Origin: an uncultured Burkholderiales bacterium
GTDB taxonomy: Bacteria; Pseudomonadota; Gammaproteobacteria; Burkholderiales; Burkholderiaceae_C
Direction of reading: 5' to 3'
Assembly (NCBI GenBank): GCA_903941205.1
Contig: CAJAOB010000046.1
Location: forward strand, 1-33,497
DNA: 33,497 nt
Under the pieces are notes generated by a model that saw only the letters and a program-made list of their open reading frames with translations, was not told where the DNA came from and did not search any database. The stretch's first letter is position 1, and each line of letters starts with the position of its first letter. The position numbers and the translations under genes are program-made. Below, in pieces: positions 25,304 through 33,497 of the stretch.

Positions 25304-26014
25304 TCATGCTGCCGCATGTCCCAGGTAATGCGCGATCACCTGGGGATCATCTTGCAGCTGACTACTCAGCCCCTCATGAACAATCCTTCCTTGTTCAATC
25401 ACGTAAGCGCGGTGCGTGGTGCTCAGCGCCAATTTTGAATTCTGTTCAACCAGCAAGATCGTCAGACCCTCGAGGTTGAGCGCGGTCAGGGCGTCGAACA
25501 CCTGCTTGACCACCAGCGGCGCCAGTCCCAGACTGGGCTCGTCGAGCAGCAGCAGGCGCGGGCTGCCCATCAGGGCGCGGCCAATGGCCAGCATCTGTTG
25601 CTGCCCGCCCGACAAAGAGCCGGCCAGCTGGCCCTGGCGCTGCACCAGAATCGGAAACAAATCGAAAATCCGCTCCAGCGGATAACTCGCGCGTCTGCCC
25701 TTGAGCGCGGTGGCGCCCAGTTGCAGGTTTTCCAGCACCGTCATCTCGGGCCAGACCTGCCGGCCCTCGGGCACTTGCTGCAAGCCCTGGCGGGAAATGT
25801 TCCACGGCGACTCGCCGAGGATCGGCTGGCCTTCGAGCAAGATGGAGCCCGCGCTGGAGGCCACCACGCCGCTGATGCAGTTGAGCAAGGTGGACTTGCC
25901 CGCCCCGTTGGGTCCTATCAGCGCGACCATTTCCCCTGCCTCAACCCGCAGCGAAACACCTTTGAGCGCGCGAATGCCGCTGTAAGACGCATGAACCGTA
26001 TCGACCACCAGCAT
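25304..26014 (-). CDS. ABC transporter ATP-binding protein, LivF type
   Basis: MLVVDTVHASYSGIRALKGVSLRVEAGEMVALIGPNGAGKSTLLNCISG...LSGGQQQMLAIGRALMGSPRLLLLDEPSLGLAP. Confidence 0.95.
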   Translation of the reverse strand: MLVVDTVHASYSGIRALKGVSLRVEAGEMVALIGPNGAGKSTLLNCISGVVASSAGSILLEGQPILGESPWNISRQGLQQVPEGRQVWPEMTVLENLQLGATALKGRRASYPLERIFDLFPILVQRQGQLAGSLSGGQQQMLAIGRALMGSPRLLLLDEPSLGLAPLVVKQVFDALTALNLEGLTILLVEQNSKLALSTTHRAYVIEQGRIVHEGLSSQLQDDPQVIAHYLGHAAA

Positions 26015-26015
26015 G

Positions 26016-26774
26016 TCAGCTCCCCAGGTAGGCGGCAATGACCGCCGGGTTGGCCACCACTTGCTCGGGCGTTCCCTGCGCAATGATGCGTCCGCCGTCA
26101 AGCACGTAGATGTATTCGCACATTTGCGTGACGAAGCGGATGTTGTGCTCAATCAGCAAGATGCCCATGCCCTGCTGGCTCAAGGTCTTGAAGATGCTGC
26201 CCAGCTCCTGCGCCTCGACATCGTTCATGCCGGCGACGGGTTCGTCGAGCATCAGCAAGGCCGGTTGCGAGGCCACGGCACGCATCATCTCGACCCGGCG
26301 CTGGTGCCCGTAGGCCAGACCAGAGGCCGGGTAATCGGCAAAACGGCTCATGTCAAAGCGTTGCAGCAAGGCCATGGCTTCTTCAGTGGTGCGGCGGGTT
26401 TCCCGGCGCGACGAGGCCAGGCCCAGCAGGCAAGACAGGAAGGCGCTGGTCTCGCGCTGGTGAAAACCGATCAGCAGGTTTTCAAGCACGGTGGCTTCTT
26501 TGAGCAGGCGGATGTTCTGAAAGGTTCTGGCAAAGCCGAGACGACTGATCTCATGGGCCGACAACTGCGAGGTTTCGTCCGCGCCAAAACGGATCGAGCC
26601 CGACGACAGCGGCAGCATGCCCGTGATCAGGTTGACCAGCGTGGTTTTGCCCGCACCATTCGGCCCTATCAAGCCGGTCACGCGGCCTGCGGGCACTTCC
26701 ATGTGCACATCCTGGGCCGCGACCACGCCGCCAAAGTTCTTGCACACCGCTTCGAGTACCAGGGATTTGCTCAT
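26016..26774 (-). CDS. ABC transporter ATP-binding protein, LivG type
   Basis: GPNGAGKTTLVNLITGMLP...GFARTFQNIRLLKEATVLENLLIG...LAYGHQRRVEMMRAVASQPALLMLDEPVAGMN. Confidence 0.95.
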   Translation of the reverse strand: MSKSLVLEAVCKNFGGVVAAQDVHMEVPAGRVTGLIGPNGAGKTTLVNLITGMLPLSSGSIRFGADETSQLSAHEISRLGFARTFQNIRLLKEATVLENLLIGFHQRETSAFLSCLLGLASSRRETRRTTEEAMALLQRFDMSRFADYPASGLAYGHQRRVEMMRAVASQPALLMLDEPVAGMNDVEAQELGSIFKTLSQQGMGILLIEHNIRFVTQMCEYIYVLDGGRIIAQGTPEQVVANPAVIAAYLGS

Positions 26775-27652
26775 AGTGGCGCCTTTTCCTGTTGTTCGGA
26801 CGAGCGCACCCGGCGGCGGTTTTTACGGTAATCGATCCAGGTGTCGACGATGCCGCGCGGCATGTAATTGATCACCAGGATCAGCAACAAGCCATACACC
26901 AGCATGCGGTAGTCGGCCAGCGGGCGGGACACTTCAGGCAATGCCACCAGCACCGCCGTGCCCACCACTGGTCCCCACACCGAGTGACGCCCGCCCAGCA
27001 CCACATAAGAAAGCGCGGCCACCAAAAACGGAAAGCCGAATTGGTTGGGCTCAAGCGAGTACACGTGGAAGGCTTCGAGCGAGCCAAAGAAACCCGCCAG
27101 CGCCCCTGACAAGGCAAAAGCCAGCAGCTGGTAGCGGGAGATCGCCACGCCCAGCGAAACCGCCACCGCCTCGTCTTGCCGAATCGCATCAAAGGCCCGC
27201 CCGATGCGCGAGCGGTTCAGGCAGGCCACCAGGTAAATGGCCACCACCGCTGAGATCAGCAGCGTCCAGGTGCCAACGGCCTTGGGAATGCCTGACAGAC
27301 CCATGGCGCCGCCAGTCAGGCGTTCGGCATAGATGTTCAGCGAGAGCACCACCTGCACAAAGGCCAGCGTGGCAATCGCCTGGTAGACCCCGCGCAAACG
27401 CGCCAGCGGCCAGGCCAGCAGCATCGACACCAAAATCGACACCAGCGTGCCCAGCAGGATCGACACGGGCACCGGCAAGCCGAGCTTGACCGTCAGCGAA
27501 GCGGCCAGGTAGGCGCCGATGGCCGTCAGCCCCGCATTGGCGATGGAAAAGGTGCCCGAGCGCAGCACCACGTATTGGCCCAGCGCATAACCCGTGTGCA
27601 GCAGGAACAGGTCAAACAGTGGCCGGTAGGCAATAAAAAAATCAACCATCAT
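26771..27652 (-). CDS. Branched-chain-type ABC permease, LivM type
   Basis: TM-rich; IGRAFDAIRQDEAVAVSLGVAISRYQLLAFALSGALAGFFGSL. Confidence 0.94.
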   Translation of the reverse strand: MMVDFFIAYRPLFDLFLLHTGYALGQYVVLRSGTFSIANAGLTAIGAYLAASLTVKLGLPVPVSILLGTLVSILVSMLLAWPLARLRGVYQAIATLAFVQVVLSLNIYAERLTGGAMGLSGIPKAVGTWTLLISAVVAIYLVACLNRSRIGRAFDAIRQDEAVAVSLGVAISRYQLLAFALSGALAGFFGSLEAFHVYSLEPNQFGFPFLVAALSYVVLGGRHSVWGPVVGTAVLVALPEVSRPLADYRMLVYGLLLILVINYMPRGIVDTWIDYRKNRRRVRSSEQQEKAPL

Positions 27653-28536
27653 CGACCCCGCATCAAACCAGCTTCAGGCTTGCCCAGGAGCCCGTGCGGA
27701 CGCAGCAGCAGGATCAGGAACAGCAAGGAAAAAATGATCGTGTCCGTCAGCCCCGACGGCAAATACGCCACCGACAGGGTCTGGATCATGCCGAGCAACA
27801 AGCCGGCCACCAGGGCCCCCGGAATGCTGCCCAGCCCGCCCAGAATGATCACCACGAAACCCCGCAGCAAGAAGGGCTCGCCCATCATGAAGTGGATGTT
27901 GTTGAAGGCCAGCCCGACCATCACGCCTGCGGCAGCGGCCAGCGCGCCCGACATGAAAAAAGTCTGAAAGAAAACGAAGTTCGGATTGACCCCGCTCAGG
28001 ATGGCGGCGCGCTCGTTGCCGGCCACGGCCCGCACCTGGCGCCCGGGCGCGGTTCGGGACAAATACAGCGTGATGAACAAGACCAGCGACGCGGCAAAGA
28101 ACGACATCATCAGTTGCAGCGCCGACACCCGCAGGCCCCACAGCTCGAAGATCACCACCGGAAAAGTCTCGAAGGGAAAGCGAAGAATCTGGGTTTCGGA
28201 GATTTTTTGCGCCAGGGTGATGATGATGAGGTTGGCACCAATGGCCGAGATGATGGCGCCGAACTCTTCTTCTCCCTGCTTGCGCAAGCGCCTGAAGGCG
28301 ATGAATTCGATCATGACGCTCAAGAGGCCGCCCGCCAGCACGCCGAGCACGAAGCCCAGCCACAAAGGCCAGCCGGCCAGCACCGAATACAGCGCCACGA
28401 AGGCCCCGACCATGAAAACCGCGCCATGGGCCAGGTTCAAGATACCGTGGATGCCAAAGACCAGCGTGTAGCCGAGGGCGAACAGCGCATAGACGCCGCC
28501 GACGATCAGGCCATTGAGTAATTGTTGAGCAATCAT
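27649..28536 (-). CDS. Branched-chain-type ABC permease, LivH type
   Basis: From ATG 28536: MIAQQLLNGLIVGGVYALFALGYTLVFGIHGILNLAHGAVFMVGAF. Confidence 0.94.
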   Translation of the reverse strand: MIAQQLLNGLIVGGVYALFALGYTLVFGIHGILNLAHGAVFMVGAFVALYSVLAGWPLWLGFVLGVLAGGLLSVMIEFIAFRRLRKQGEEEFGAIISAIGANLIIITLAQKISETQILRFPFETFPVVIFELWGLRVSALQLMMSFFAASLVLFITLYLSRTAPGRQVRAVAGNERAAILSGVNPNFVFFQTFFMSGALAAAAGVMVGLAFNNIHFMMGEPFLLRGFVVIILGGLGSIPGALVAGLLLGMIQTLSVAYLPSGLTDTIIFSLLFLILLLRPHGLLGKPEAGLMRGR

Positions 28537-28543
28537 GATGACC

Positions 28544-29308
28544 TCAGAATGGCGACAGCCCGAGCGACAGGCCGCCATCAATGACGATGGACTGGCCTGT
28601 GAACCACTCCGCCCGGATGCAGTAATCCACCGCCTCGGCGATTTCCTCGGGCTTGCCGACCCGGCCCAGCACATGGTAGGGCGCAATCGCGTCCATGCGC
28701 CGGTTGTGCTCTTCTTCGGTGAAGAGTCCGGCACGGATATTGAGGTCGGTGGGCACCGCGCCCGGCACCACGCAGTTCACCCGGACCTGTTTGGCGCCGA
28801 CTTCGGCCGCCACCACTTTGGTCAGCGCTTCGAGCGCACCCTTGGTCGCCGCATAGGGCGAGGCCCCCGGGTAAGCGCGCCGGGTATGGACCGAGCCAAA
28901 AAACACCACCGCCCCGCGGCGCTGCTCAAGGTGCGGCACGGCCAGGCCGGTGAGCATCATGGCCGCGACCACGTTGGTGTTGAAAACCTTCAGCAGCTCG
29001 TCCTCGCGCAGTTCGCTGATCGGTCCGCGCAGCATGTCGGCGGCGGTGTTGACCAAGGCATCAAGACCGCCGCCATGCGCCACGGCCTCTTGCATCAGAC
29101 GCTCGCGGTCGGCGGCCAGCGTGATGTCGGCCACCACCGCATGGCAAGCCGGCCCCAGCGCAGCGGCCGTGGCCTGAACGCGATCAGCCCGGCGCCCGCA
29201 AATGGTCACCCGGGCACCGTGGCCGACAAAGTAAGCGGCCGTCCCGGCGCCAATACCGGTGCCGCCGCCGGTGATGAGCAGGGACATGCCTTGGATGGCT
29301 CGCATCAT
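28544..29308 (-). CDS. SDR-family oxidoreductase
   Basis: LLITGGGTGIGAGTAAYF..., SPYAATKGALEALTK (canonical YxxxK), VNCVVPGAV. Confidence 0.92.
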   Translation of the reverse strand: MMRAIQGMSLLITGGGTGIGAGTAAYFVGHGARVTICGRRADRVQATAAALGPACHAVVADITLAADRERLMQEAVAHGGGLDALVNTAADMLRGPISELREDELLKVFNTNVVAAMMLTGLAVPHLEQRRGAVVFFGSVHTRRAYPGASPYAATKGALEALTKVVAAEVGAKQVRVNCVVPGAVPTDLNIRAGLFTEEEHNRRMDAIAPYHVLGRVGKPEEIAEAVDYCIRAEWFTGQSIVIDGGLSLGLSPF

Positions 29309-30018
29309 GAGTGGGCTCCTGAAGTCTTGTTTGAATCCAACAGCCAGCCAACGGCCTGCTTGAGCAGACGGCGGTGCTCTGGCGACGAAAAACTCTCCAG
29401 CTGGTGACCCAGTGCGTCGTAGCACACGCGGGCGCCTTGCCATTCATGGCACCAGACCGTGGGCATCCAGTCGCCGCCCTCGGCGCGCGACTCGGCCAGC
29501 ACGGTGCTGTGCGGGGCGCGGCGCAAGTGGCCGTAGACCTCGTCCTGGCTCTCGAAATCGGCCACGCCCTGCGTCAGCGGATGGTCGGCGCGGGTGATGC
29601 GCGTCTGCACGCGCCCAAACGGCGGATGGCCGGACTGACCCCAAACCCAGCGCCCGCCGACCATGTCTTCCCACTCGGGCCAGGTGTCAAAACTGATGCT
29701 CGCCGCATGCACGGCCAGCAAGGCGCCGCCGCGCTGCAAATGGCCGGTGATCGCCTGGCGAGCTGCCGCCGGCATGTCGTAGGCCCATTCGGCGCGATAC
29801 GGTGCATAGCGCTCGTTGCCGGCCATGGTCCATCGCAGCGCGCTCACCACGAGCAGGTCGTGGTCTTGCTGCGCCAGCGCTGCGCAGCCGGCATCCAGGT
29901 CCTCGTGCTTGCTGCACTGCAGGCCGATGTCCTGAAAGAAGTCATCCCAAAATGGCGCTGTGGCGCTCCACGGATGGTGCCAGCCAGCACAAAGATGCAG
30001 GGCGCGACGGGTGTTCAT
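29305..30018 (-). CDS. ThuA-domain protein
   Basis: RALHLCAGWHHPWSATAPFWDDFFQDIGLQ...DHDLLVVSALRW...GGALLAVHAASISFDTWPEWEDMVGGRW...HPLTQGVADFESQDEVYGHL. Confidence 0.87.
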   Translation of the reverse strand: MNTRRALHLCAGWHHPWSATAPFWDDFFQDIGLQCSKHEDLDAGCAALAQQDHDLLVVSALRWTMAGNERYAPYRAEWAYDMPAAARQAITGHLQRGGALLAVHAASISFDTWPEWEDMVGGRWVWGQSGHPPFGRVQTRITRADHPLTQGVADFESQDEVYGHLRRAPHSTVLAESRAEGGDWMPTVWCHEWQGARVCYDALGHQLESFSSPEHRRLLKQAVGWLLDSNKTSGAHS

Positions 30019-30030
30019 GCGCGGGCGCTT

Positions 30031-30789
30031 TCAGTTCTTGGAAGGTTCACGCGGCAACTGCATCAGGACGCTGCAGAACACCCCGCCGTCGACCACGAGC
30101 TCGTGGCCGTTGATATAGGCCGCTTCAGGGCCAGCCAGGAACATGACCGCATTGGCCACGTCTTCCGCCGTGCCGAGCCGGCGGATCGGGACCGCCTTGC
30201 TGCGCAGCTCGCGCACCGCCGGGTTGGCGTAAAAAGGCGTCGAGATGCCGGAGTCGATGAAACCCGGTGCGACTGCATTGACCCGGATGCCCAGCGGCCC
30301 CCATTCGAGCGCCATCTGCTCGGTCAGCCGGGCCAGGCCCGCCTTGGATGCCGGGTAAGCGCCCGAGCCGGGCCCCGGCGTGACCGAGTTGAGCGAGGTG
30401 ATGTTGACGATGTTGCCGCTGCCCCGTCGCTGCATGCCGCGAGCACAGGCGCGCGCCACCACGTAGCAGGCGATCAGGTTGACGTTCAGCACCTCGGTGA
30501 AATTGGCCAGCGACATGTCCATCAGCGGGCCGAAACGGCCGATGCCGGCGTTGTTGACCAGCACATCGGGCACCTCGCCCAAGCGCTCGAACAAGGCCTC
30601 GACATCGGCCTCGCGGGTCACATCAAGCTGTTCGGCGCGGCCCTCGCTCAGGCGCTGGCTGACCGCACGGGCGCTCTCCAGATTCTGGTCGACCACCACG
30701 ACCCGGTAGCCAAGCGCATCGGCACGCTCGCAAATGGCGGCACCAAGACCACCGCCGCCGCCTGTCACCAGGGCCATTTTCTTGCTCAT
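30031..30789 (-). CDS. SDR-family oxidoreductase
   Basis: ALVTGGGGGLGAAICERADALGYRVVVVDQN, VNNAGIG, SGAYPASKAGLARL, VDGGVFC. Confidence 0.93.
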   Translation of the reverse strand: MSKKMALVTGGGGGLGAAICERADALGYRVVVVDQNLESARAVSQRLSEGRAEQLDVTREADVEALFERLGEVPDVLVNNAGIGRFGPLMDMSLANFTEVLNVNLIACYVVARACARGMQRRGSGNIVNITSLNSVTPGPGSGAYPASKAGLARLTEQMALEWGPLGIRVNAVAPGFIDSGISTPFYANPAVRELRSKAVPIRRLGTAEDVANAVMFLAGPEAAYINGHELVVDGGVFCSVLMQLPREPSKN

Positions 30790-32000
30790 TCAGACGCTCC
30801 AAACAGGATGGGATAACTGCCCCAGTTGGGCCGTTCGGTATGGTTGGCGGGCTTGGCGGGCCGCGCCGGGTCGGGCCGCGCGCCGTGCTCGAAAAGCGCC
30901 CGCACAAACAGCGGCACGATGCCGTACTGGTGGCTCGCGGGGTCGCAATCCTCGCGCGGCAAAACGCCGCCGTCGAGATCGCGGCCCAGGCAGGTGTGCA
31001 CGCCGACACCAAAGGTCAGCCCCCAGGGCGGAACACCCTCGGGCAGCACGCGGTGCGGGTTGAAGACCTCAGCGTCCGCGCCAAACACCGCGCGGTCGCG
31101 GTTGGCGCTGGCCAGGTCGACGATCACGCGGTCCGTCACGCCAGCGGGCTGACCGGTGGGCAGTTGCATGGGGCAAGTGGGTTTGCGCCAGGCCACCGGA
31201 CTGGCTGGGTGCAGCCGCAGGCTCTCATGCACGCAGCGCTGTTGAAACAGCGGGTCGCTGGCCATCCGGGCCGCGTCCTGCGGATGCGCGCGGCCCCAGG
31301 TGAACAGGTCGTGAAAGGCATGGGCCGTGGCATTGGCCGTGCTGTGCGAGCCGGCCTGCAGGTAAAAGGCAATCTCGCGCATCATGATGTCGGCGGGCAG
31401 CTCGATGCGGTCTTCGTTTTGCGCCAGCACGGTCAGCACATCGCGCGGCAGGTCGGCCTCAGGCAGCTCGCCTTGCCGCCAGCGCTCAAGCAGCGCGCGC
31501 CGTCTGGTCAGCGAAGGCTGGTAGAAGCTGCGCTCGAACGCTTTCAAGGCGGCGCGAACTTCCTGCCGCACTTGCTCCTTGTCGCGGGTCGAATGCACCA
31601 GCGTGGCGCCCTCGCTGAAACTCATCACCAGGGCCAGCAGCTGCTCTGTTTCCTGGGCGCTGCGCAGCGGCCGGTCAATGCCCGCAAAGTCGGCAGTCAG
31701 GTTCATGGTCACGCGGTAACCCAGATCGATCAGGTCGGCCTGTCCGGCCTCGACGAAAGGCTGCATGGTTTGCGACAAGGTCGCCGGGAACAGTTCGTGC
31801 TCGTAGTAGCGAAAGAAATCGCGCCGGAACACCTTGAGTTCGAGCAGGCGCCGGGCGCGGTGCTCGGCGCCGTGCAGCACCAGCAGCACGTCGGCCATGA
31901 TGACTGCGCCCTCGTCGTAGAGTGACTGCGCGAGCAAGGGCTCACGCAGGCTCTCCAGCGAGTTCCGGTAGCCGTCTACGGTGAGCGAGGTCACCGTCAT
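30786..32000 (-). CDS. Cytochrome P450 (copy A)
   Basis: 404 aa; heme loop FGVGVHTCLG, ESLR (ExxR), I-helix AGSHSTANA. Confidence 0.92.
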   Translation of the reverse strand: MTVTSLTVDGYRNSLESLREPLLAQSLYDEGAVIMADVLLVLHGAEHRARRLLELKVFRRDFFRYYEHELFPATLSQTMQPFVEAGQADLIDLGYRVTMNLTADFAGIDRPLRSAQETEQLLALVMSFSEGATLVHSTRDKEQVRQEVRAALKAFERSFYQPSLTRRRALLERWRQGELPEADLPRDVLTVLAQNEDRIELPADIMMREIAFYLQAGSHSTANATAHAFHDLFTWGRAHPQDAARMASDPLFQQRCVHESLRLHPASPVAWRKPTCPMQLPTGQPAGVTDRVIVDLASANRDRAVFGADAEVFNPHRVLPEGVPPWGLTFGVGVHTCLGRDLDGGVLPREDCDPASHQYGIVPLFVRALFEHGARPDPARPAKPANHTERPNWGSYPILFGASE

Positions 32001-32001
32001 C

Positions 32002-33204
32002 TCAGTGCCCGAGCAGCATGGGGTAGCTGGACCAGTTGTTGCGAATGGTCGATCGGTCTACCACGCCGGGCCGGTCGGGGTCCGGGCGGGCGCCGCTTTC
32101 GAGCAGCTCCAGCGCGATCAGGGTGACGGTGCCCCACTGATGCGTGTCGGCCACGGAGTCGGCGCGCGGCAGCAAGCCGGCCGCCAGGTTCAGCCCGATG
32201 CAGGCATGCATGCCCATGCCGAAGGACAGTCCGTAGGGGCTGGCGCCTTTGGGGGCAGGGCGGTGCGGGTTGTAGTCGGCTGCATCCGCGCCAAAGACCG
32301 CGGTCTCGCGGTTGGCCGTCATCAGGTCGACGGACACGGTGTCCTGTTCGGTGACATCCTGACCCGTGGGCAGATGCACCGGGCAGGTCGGGCGGCGCCC
32401 GGCGGTCGGGCTCGAGGGGTGCAGGCGCATGCTCTCGTGAATGGCCTTTTGCAGGAAAAACCGGTCGCCCTTGTAGCGCAGCGCATCCTCGGGATGGTCC
32501 TTGCACCAGCTGAAGATTTCGTGCATCGCATGGGTCAGCGTGTGGATGGTGGTGAAAGCCCCGGCGAGCAGAAAAAAGCCGATCTCCTTCATCATCACCT
32601 CGTGGCCGATCGGATGCTCCTTCTCGTTGCGCAGCAACTCCACCAGCACATCGCGCGGCAAGCTGTCCTCGGCGCGCTCGCCACGGGCCCATTCTTCAAG
32701 CAGGAGACGGCGCCGCTCCATCGAGGGGCGAAAGAAGACGCGATCGAATTCATCCAGGGCTTCGCGAACTTCTGCCCTGATGACTTCCTTGTCGCCCAAA
32801 GCCTGCCCCAGCGTCGCGGCCTTGCCGAAGGTGCGCAGGATGCGCAGCAACTGGCTCGTCTCCTCGGGGCTGCGCAATGGCCGGTCCACGCCCGAAAAGT
32901 CGGCAGTCAGGTTCATCATCACCCGAAAGCCGAAGTCCACCAGATCGGTGCTTCCCTGCGCCAGATAGGGTGCTAGCGTTTCTTTCAGGGTGTGCGGAAA
33001 GACTTCGGTCTCGTACCACTGGAAAAAGTCGCGGCGAAACACCTTGGTTTCAATCTGTCGCCGGCTGCGGTGCTCCTGGCCATGCAGATTGACCAGGACC
33101 TTCTCCATGAGAATCGCACCCTCGTCATACAGCGCCTGGCGCAGGTCGGACAGTCGCAAGGTTTCATTGGCCGCTTGGTAACCGGAAACGACGATCGCGG
33201 TCAT
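32002..33204 (-). CDS. Cytochrome P450 (copy B)
   Basis: 400 aa; heme loop FGMGMHACIG, ESMR (ExxR), I-helix AGAFTTIHT; clear paralog of copy A. Confidence 0.92.
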   Translation of the reverse strand: MTAIVVSGYQAANETLRLSDLRQALYDEGAILMEKVLVNLHGQEHRSRRQIETKVFRRDFFQWYETEVFPHTLKETLAPYLAQGSTDLVDFGFRVMMNLTADFSGVDRPLRSPEETSQLLRILRTFGKAATLGQALGDKEVIRAEVREALDEFDRVFFRPSMERRRLLLEEWARGERAEDSLPRDVLVELLRNEKEHPIGHEVMMKEIGFFLLAGAFTTIHTLTHAMHEIFSWCKDHPEDALRYKGDRFFLQKAIHESMRLHPSSPTAGRRPTCPVHLPTGQDVTEQDTVSVDLMTANRETAVFGADAADYNPHRPAPKGASPYGLSFGMGMHACIGLNLAAGLLPRADSVADTHQWGTVTLIALELLESGARPDPDRPGVVDRSTIRNNWSSYPMLLGH

Positions 33205-33233
33205 GGATCAGTACCCCAAAAAAACAAAGGTAA

Positions 33234-33293
33234 AACGGATGTTTGAATCCAAACGATATCGATTGCATCGAAATCAGTTAAATCGATTCCGTT
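33234..33293. promoter_or_regulatory. AT-rich dyad-rich probable promoter/operator region upstream of the P450 cluster
   Basis: GTTTGaatcCAAAC (33241-33254), CGATATCG (33254-33261), ATCGAT at 33258 and 33282, outer AACGGA...TCCGTT (33234-33239/33288-33293). Confidence 0.55.
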
Positions 33294-33442
33294 AAGTTAC
33301 TTTCACGGGCTCGGTCTGTCAAGACGCTTGCGGGTAATCACTAGCAAGGCAAGAGGGGCTGACCCCATGGCTGGCTTCAAAGCCGGGCGGCCGAAAAATG
33401 CGAGGGCAGGCGAGTCAGGCGAGGCAGTGGCAGAGGGTAGGA

Positions 33443-33497
33443 GGGGAGAAGGGGAGAAGGGGAGAAGGGGAGAAGGGGAGAAGGGGAGAAGGGGAGA
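33443..33497 (+). repeat. GGGGAGAA octanucleotide tandem repeat (about 6.9 copies, runs off window edge)
   Basis: Read directly from 33443 to the last base. Confidence 0.97.

Noticed and set aside
29329-29341. GTTTGAATCCAAC as a second operator of the cluster
   Set aside because: Lies in the 3' coding part of the ThuA gene; a short match can arise by chance, so only mentioned within another finding.
29374-30816. 480-aa plus-strand ORF opposite ThuA/SDR genes
   Set aside because: Shadow ORF of well-supported minus-strand genes; no recognisable domain.

Overview
GC-rich bacterial window, probably Burkholderiales/Comamonadaceae-like (inferred from gene content, not tested). It has four blocks. 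(1) 1-7908, minus strand: a peptide/nickel-type ABC transporter operon (DppF partial, DppD, DppC, two paralogous binding proteins, DppB) with an embedded M20 amidohydrolase. (2) 8236-14494: an accessory/sulfur island with a small membrane protein next to a frameshifted HigB-like toxin remnant. It also holds SulP, a rhodanese/phosphatase-like TIGR01244 domain joined to the C-terminal tail of a sulfide:quinone oxidoreductase (FAD core missing), two YeeE/YedE-type subunits, a BigR/SqrR-like ArsR repressor, a persulfide-dioxygenase-like MBL protein and a methyltransferase. A perfect 15-bp-arm palindrome between the repressor and the MBL gene carries two mirror-image overlapping promoters. (3) 14733-19679: a divergent MerR regulator facing an operon of Rrf2-like regulator, TIGR03643/DUF2805 protein, an unlisted 58-aa Cys-rich ORF, a photolyase-like protein with apparently permuted domain order, a DCC(DUF393)-Coq7 fusion whose linker is a 5x30-bp in-frame minisatellite, and a small membrane protein. 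This is the best candidate for an undescribed system. (4) 19709-33204: a catabolic cluster with three SDRs, two metal-dependent amidohydrolases with altered catalytic-Asp positions, MarR, a Dabb protein, a complete Liv-type ABC transporter, ThuA and two tandem P450s lacking the canonical I-helix acidic residue. The two outer promoters of this cluster appear to share a sequence motif. The window ends in a GGGGAGAA repeat running off the edge. All family calls come from reading the sequence; no database search was run.
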